Source: JAMXLO01 sp963749575
GTDB lineage: Bacteria > Pseudomonadota > Alphaproteobacteria > Acetobacterales > Acetobacteraceae
NCBI GenBank assembly: GCA_963749575.1
Contig: CAVVNM010000008.1
Coordinates: 186,001-250,000 of the forward strand
DNA length: 64,000 bases
Direction: 5' to 3'
Positions 60,511-64,000 of this stretch are shown piece by piece; the first letter of the stretch is position 1, and every line of letters starts with the position of its first letter. The position numbers and the translations under genes are program-made. A model generated the notes under the pieces. It was not told where the DNA came from and searched no databases. It saw nothing but the letters and a program-made list of their open reading frames with translations.

Positions 60511-61578
60511 TCACGACCGGAACGTTGGCATGACCTGTTCGCCGAAGCGGCGCATGGAGAGCAGGTTCTGTTGGTGGCTCATGTCACCGAAGCCCGTCTG
60601 GCACAGCAAATGCCGCACGCCCACGTCACGCAGTGCCGCAACCTGCTCGCGGACCCGCGCCGGCGCACCAAACAGCGAACCGGTGGCGAGAACGAATGCG
60701 AGCGCTTCGGCATCACCGACAGCGGGATTGGTCCACGGGTTCAGCATGACTGGGTCAATGTCGAAGTCGGCCGGATTGTACTCGTGACGTACGTGCATCA
60801 TGTGCCTGCGGGTCCGCAGCAGCAGCGTCGAAATCTCGTCTTCCGCCTGGCCATCGGACTCCGCGACATAGACGTTGCGCCAGAGCGCGGCCTGCGCCAG
60901 CAGCCGCTCACACGTGCGCTCGTCGTGGCCACCCTCGGCAAGGCCCGCCTCATAGAGTGCCCAGCGTTCCTTGATGCGCTCAACCGGCAGTCGCGCGGTG
61001 AGGATCGGGACTCCAAGCCGGCCGCATTCCATGAATGAAGCGGGCGAGATGACGCTGCGCCAGATCGGCGGGCCGGGCTGTTGCACGGGCCTGGGTCGCA
61101 ATTGCGGCACCCGCAGGTTGAAATACTTCCCCTGGTATATCAGGGGTGTCTCGCGCCACGCGCGCTCCAGCACCTCGATTGCTTCGGCCATACGTACGCG
61201 ACTGTCATCACTGCGCATGCCGTGACCGATGAATTCGTATTCATTGTAGACTGTGCCCTTGCCGATGCCGGCGTCGATCCGGCCCTTACTTAGATTATCA
61301 AGCAGCGCCAGCTGCACCGCCAGGCGAATCGGATGATGGAACGGCATCTGAAGGACCGCGAACCCAATGCGAATCCGGGTCGTGCGCATCGCCAGCGCCG
61401 AGGCGAACAGCAGGGCATCGTTATAGACGCTTTCACCGGTGAAATAATGTTCGGTCAGCCACACATCGTGGAAACCCAGCGCCTCGGCCGCACAGACCAG
61501 CTCGATCTGCTCGTCGATCCGTGAGGCGTCCTCATCGGGCGATGGTGACAGCGCCAGGGTAAGCCAGCCAAATTTCAT
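60511..61578 (-). CDS. LLM-class flavin-dependent monooxygenase
   Basis: 355 residues from ATG 61578. Bacterial luciferase-like TIM barrel: FGWLTLALSPSPDEDASRIDEQIELVCAAEALGFHDVWLTEHYF, IGFAVLQMPFHHPIRLAVQLALLDNLSKGRIDAGIGKGT, and QPGPPIWRSVISPASF. Uses reduced FMN to oxygenate a small molecule. A second LLM enzyme lies at 62787 beyond a truncated SDR, so the three might form a degradative group, divided by strand. Substrate unknown. Confidence 0.88.
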   Translation of the reverse strand: MKFGWLTLALSPSPDEDASRIDEQIELVCAAEALGFHDVWLTEHYFTGESVYNDALLFASALAMRTTRIRIGFAVLQMPFHHPIRLAVQLALLDNLSKGRIDAGIGKGTVYNEYEFIGHGMRSDDSRVRMAEAIEVLERAWRETPLIYQGKYFNLRVPQLRPRPVQQPGPPIWRSVISPASFMECGRLGVPILTARLPVERIKERWALYEAGLAEGGHDERTCERLLAQAALWRNVYVAESDGQAEDEISTLLLRTRRHMMHVRHEYNPADFDIDPVMLNPWTNPAVGDAEALAFVLATGSLFGAPARVREQVAALRDVGVRHLLCQTGFGDMSHQQNLLSMRRFGEQVMPTFRS

Positions 61579-61789
61579 CGCGGAATTCCCAATTCTATAT
61601 CGGTCAGACTGCCGGCAAGCGATATTGTGATCAAGCGCAGTCATCAGCCAAATCGCGGGGGTCCCCGATCGCCGTAGGTCGCCAGTTCCGATGGCAGACG
61701 CGCCAAGCTGCACGATGCAGGCCGGATCGAGACCCTAATAGAGCGCACGTAGTATTCCGGGTAGCATTGCTCTTGCAGGGGATCGTAGT

Positions 61790-62401
61790 TCAATGAAAGT
61801 AGCGACCGGAGTCGATGACAACTGTCTGGCCCGTCATGGTCTCGGTGCAGTTGACCAGGGTCTCGGGCGCCAGTGCCACCGCCGCGCAGCGGGTGAGGTG
61901 AATCAGGCCAGCCTTCGACACCGCATAGGCGATGGAGGAGCCCGTCGGCCCGAGCCCCGCGACGGACGCGATGTTGACGATGCGACCCTGTCCCTGGGCC
62001 TTCATCACGGGCGCCACCGCCTTGATGAGGCGCATCGGCCCCGTCAGGTTGACCGCCATGATCTTGTCCCACACCTCCATCGTGAGATTGTCGAGGTCGG
62101 TGAACGGGATCGCCTTGTTGTAGGCGGCGTCGTTGATGACGATGTCGATGCGACCGAGACGCCTAACCACGTCGCCGACAAGCCGCTCCACAGCCGCGCC
62201 ATCGGTGATGTCGCAGGCAAACGCCGCAGCGTTGATCTGGTAGTTCGAGGTCAGCTCGCGGGCGACACCCTCCGCCTGGTCACGGCTCTGGGCATACATG
62301 ACGGCAATATGCGCGCCCTCCTTCGCCAGCGCGCGACAGATGCGCTGGCCGAGACCGCCGTTGCCGCCGGTGACCAGTGCGACCGCGGCCGTTAGATCCA
62401 T
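61790..62401 (-). CDS. SDR family oxidoreductase with internal deletion
   Basis: 203 residues instead of about 250. TGGNGGLGQR nucleotide loop, INDAAYNKAIP, catalytic NIASVAGLG and YAVSKAG are intact. The chain then runs CAAVALAPETLVN directly into CTETMTGQTVVIDSGRYFH, skipping the PG motif and two helices present between these parts in relatives, about 50 residues. The frame is preserved, so either an in-frame deletion or an assembly collapse. Fold and activity are doubtful. Confidence 0.75.
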   Translation of the reverse strand: MDLTAAVALVTGGNGGLGQRICRALAKEGAHIAVMYAQSRDQAEGVARELTSNYQINAAAFACDITDGAAVERLVGDVVRRLGRIDIVINDAAYNKAIPFTDLDNLTMEVWDKIMAVNLTGPMRLIKAVAPVMKAQGQGRIVNIASVAGLGPTGSSIAYAVSKAGLIHLTRCAAVALAPETLVNCTETMTGQTVVIDSGRYFH

Positions 62402-62786
62402 GAGCCTTCTCCTGCATGCGGATGCGCGGCCATGTCGCAGCGCCTCCCGCTGTCCGCCGACAGTCTGTTACCTGAGCCGTCGCGGAGGCAAGGCGGGGAC
62501 CCGAAGGGTCGAGCTCAGCGTCCGGTTGGCTACATCATGGCAGCGACGATGATCAGAAGTCCCAGACATTCGTGCCCGGTCCGACCGCGTCAAGGTATGC
62601 CCACCCTGCGATCCGATGCACGCAGGCTGGTAAATCGCCGAAATTGCCTCCAAGGCACCCACGGCAGGTGAGACGAAACTGCTTGCCCGGTTGGACATTC
62701 GCTCCTCGCGGACACAACATCACGTTCAGGACTTCAGACTCCGGTTGGCGGGCAAGCCCCGTATGTTGGTGCAGTGGAACGGAACA
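62402..62786. other. 385-bp gap
   Basis: No gene of plausible composition is seen between the divergent SDR and LLM genes; the space probably holds both promoters. No palindromic operator or clear promoter pair could be picked out by eye. Confidence 0.35.
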
Positions 62787-63788
62787 ATGAAAGTCGGAAT
62801 TCTACAGTTCTTCGGCTGGCGCGACCGCTCGGTGCCACTCAATTCAGTTTACCAAACGGCGCTCGAACGCTTCTCCATCATGGACCAGACCGGCTATGAT
62901 GCCGTCTGGCTCGCCGAGCATCACTTCTCGAGCTTTTCGGTCTGCCCATCGGTGCACATGATGGGTACCATGGCTGCCGCGCGCACCAAGCGGCTGCGGA
63001 TTGGCATGGCCGTTTCACTGGCTCCGTTCTACAACCCGCTGCGACTCGCGGAAGAGGTTGCGCTGCTGGATGTTCTCTCGGGCGGCCGGGTCAACTGGGG
63101 CGCGGGGCGAGGCTTCGAGCGAAGTGAATTCGCGGCCTTCGGCATAGCGGGCGAAGAGAGCGCACCGCGCTTCCACGAGACGGTCGACATCGTCCTGAAG
63201 GCCTGGACCAGCCCGCGCCTCAGCTATGCAGGCAGGTTCTACCAATATGACGGCGTCGAGGTGCTCCCCAAGCCGCTCCAGGCGCCGCACCCACCAGTAT
63301 GGATGGCGGCGTCATCCACGCCTGCGATCGACTGGGCAGCGAGCCAGGGCCACTCGATCCTGATGGACCCGCATTCATCCCGCACCGACCTCATCAGGAA
63401 GCGCAGACACTACGCGGCGAAGCTCGCCGACGCCGGCCACAGCGACGCCGGCCGCAGCATCCCGATGGCCCGACTTGTCGCTGTCGATGAGACGGAAGAA
63501 AAGGCACGCGCGGTGGCGAAGCGCGCTGCCGAGTGGACGCTCGCCGCATATGTTGGGCCGCAGCACACCGGCAATGTGCGCCAGGGTCCGCCACGGGATT
63601 TTGCCGGCAAGGATCCGATCGACTTCTATTTGGACGACGTGATGATCCATGGCACCGCGGAGAGTGTGGCCGAGCAAATCCAGTCATTCGCTGGCGAGAT
63701 CGGCATGACCTACCTGATGGCTGCCCCGCTCAGCGGGCGCTCATTCCGACTGTTGACCGACAAGGTGTTGCCGCGGATCGCGCGGTGA
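62787..63788 (+). CDS. LLM-class flavin-dependent oxidoreductase
   Basis: 333 residues from ATG 62787. GILQFFGWRDRSVPLNSVYQTALERFSIMDQTGYDAVWLAEHHFSS and RLRIGMAVSLAPFYNPLRLAEEVALLDVLSGGRVNWGAGRGFERSEF are the LLM barrel and flavin-binding strands; PHPPVWMAASSTPAIDWAAS is the typical mid motif. The C-terminus has VAEQIQSFAGEIGMTYLM. Related to the LLM at 60511 only at family level. Function inferred as flavin monooxygenase. Confidence 0.88.
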   Translation: MKVGILQFFGWRDRSVPLNSVYQTALERFSIMDQTGYDAVWLAEHHFSSFSVCPSVHMMGTMAAARTKRLRIGMAVSLAPFYNPLRLAEEVALLDVLSGGRVNWGAGRGFERSEFAAFGIAGEESAPRFHETVDIVLKAWTSPRLSYAGRFYQYDGVEVLPKPLQAPHPPVWMAASSTPAIDWAASQGHSILMDPHSSRTDLIRKRRHYAAKLADAGHSDAGRSIPMARLVAVDETEEKARAVAKRAAEWTLAAYVGPQHTGNVRQGPPRDFAGKDPIDFYLDDVMIHGTAESVAEQIQSFAGEIGMTYLMAAPLSGRSFRLLTDKVLPRIAR

Positions 63789-63826
63789 GGTGCTCGATTT
63801 CCTGGTGAGCGGAAGCTGACCGGCCG

Positions 63827-64000
63827 TCACCGGAACACAGGGTCGATCCACTGGAACAGTGCCGTCTCGAAAACGCCGATCGGGTTCACGCGCACCCAGC
63901 CGAGGCCGTAACCGGCACGACGTTCGGTCCTGGGGTGAGTGGTGAGTGACATGACCGCGGCGAAAACGACCAACGGTCCCAGCAATTCGTCCATCAGGCG
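63827..64000 (-). CDS. Partial gene at right edge (C-terminal end only)
   Basis: The last 57 residues read ...LMDELLGPLVVFAAVMSLTTHPRTERRAGYG, LGWVRVNPIGVFETALFQWIDPVFR and a stop. One hydrophobic segment (LLGPLVVFAAVMSL) may be a membrane helix. The start is outside the window and no family is recognised. It is convergent with the LLM gene. Confidence 0.4.
   Translation of the reverse strand, partial: RLMDELLGPLVVFAAVMSLTTHPRTERRAGYGLGWVRVNPIGVFETALFQWIDPVFR

Noticed and set aside
1..64000. tRNA, rRNA or CRISPR array
   Set aside because: No cloverleaf with a T-loop GGTTCGAATCC-type sequence, no conserved rRNA segments and no regularly spaced identical repeats were found by eye; the serine recombinase therefore appears not to target a tRNA gene here.

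Overview
This is a 64 kb window of high-GC chromosomal DNA from an alphaproteobacterium, most likely Acetobacteraceae/Rhodospirillales. The basis is GC-rich codon use throughout, a Coq7 ubiquinone hydroxylase, a class Ia NrdB, an hflKC-degP locus, glutamine-dependent NadE, a sugar-acid IlvD/Edd dehydratase and many small proteins typical of that group. The family-level placement is inference.

Layout. (1) 1-10,282: the right-hand part of an integrated element. A large serine recombinase (8684-10246) lies about 40 bp from a comM/yifB Mg-chelatase-like gene that has lost its 5' half, so comM is the probable attachment site. Cargo includes a GlsB-like membrane protein, an OLD-type ATPase-TOPRIM protein beside a broken RNase H tail, a nucleoside-deoxyribosyltransferase-like protein, a PEP-CTERM protein plus an orphan PEP-CTERM tail, several tiny coupled genes, and short eroded repeats. 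(2) 10,283-14,416: comM remnant, yraN, a large unknown membrane-anchored protein, and a Uma2 endonuclease scrap. (3) 14,417-20,408: an apparent acid catabolic set, with an IlvD/Edd dehydratase divergent from a 2-hydroxyacid dehydrogenase across a striking inverted repeat, then an EthD-like gene and a molybdopterin oxidoreductase. (4) 20,544-27,671: lipoprotein, glyoxalase-fold protein, DUF3617, TrmN6-like methyltransferase, nrdB, a cytochrome c, methyltransferase, GST, dsbB and coq7. (5) 27,680-32,927: hydrolase, EEP phosphatase, enolase-superfamily enzyme, an AroQ-fold protein lacking the usual catalytic residues, a broken MFS transporter and an SDR. (6) 32,943-43,109: a three-domain LplT-PlsC-acyl-ACP synthetase fusion, ggt, degP, hflC, hflK and mrp. 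(7) 43,203-51,298: GNAT, DMT transporter, a YafY-like regulator with a palindromic site, DUF1330, enoyl-CoA hydratase, radical SAM, YqgE, peroxiredoxin and NadE. (8) 51,508-56,823: a glycan-modification cluster with a TPR-GT2-GT4 glycosyltransferase, two left-handed beta-helix acyltransferases and a methyltransferase. (9) 56,968-64,000: DUF1328, CBS protein, pyrophosphatase, Fe-ADH, two LLM flavin enzymes around an internally deleted SDR, and a partial gene at the edge.

Caution. At least ten otherwise conserved genes (yraN, hflK, hflC, mrp, cytochrome c, Fe-ADH and others) need one to three single-base frame corrections. Housekeeping genes are affected as often as accessory ones, and one break lies in a six-G run, so many of these are probably sequence errors rather than true pseudogenes. 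They are marked as frameshifted, and function should be judged after re-sequencing. No rRNA, tRNA or CRISPR array was recognised.
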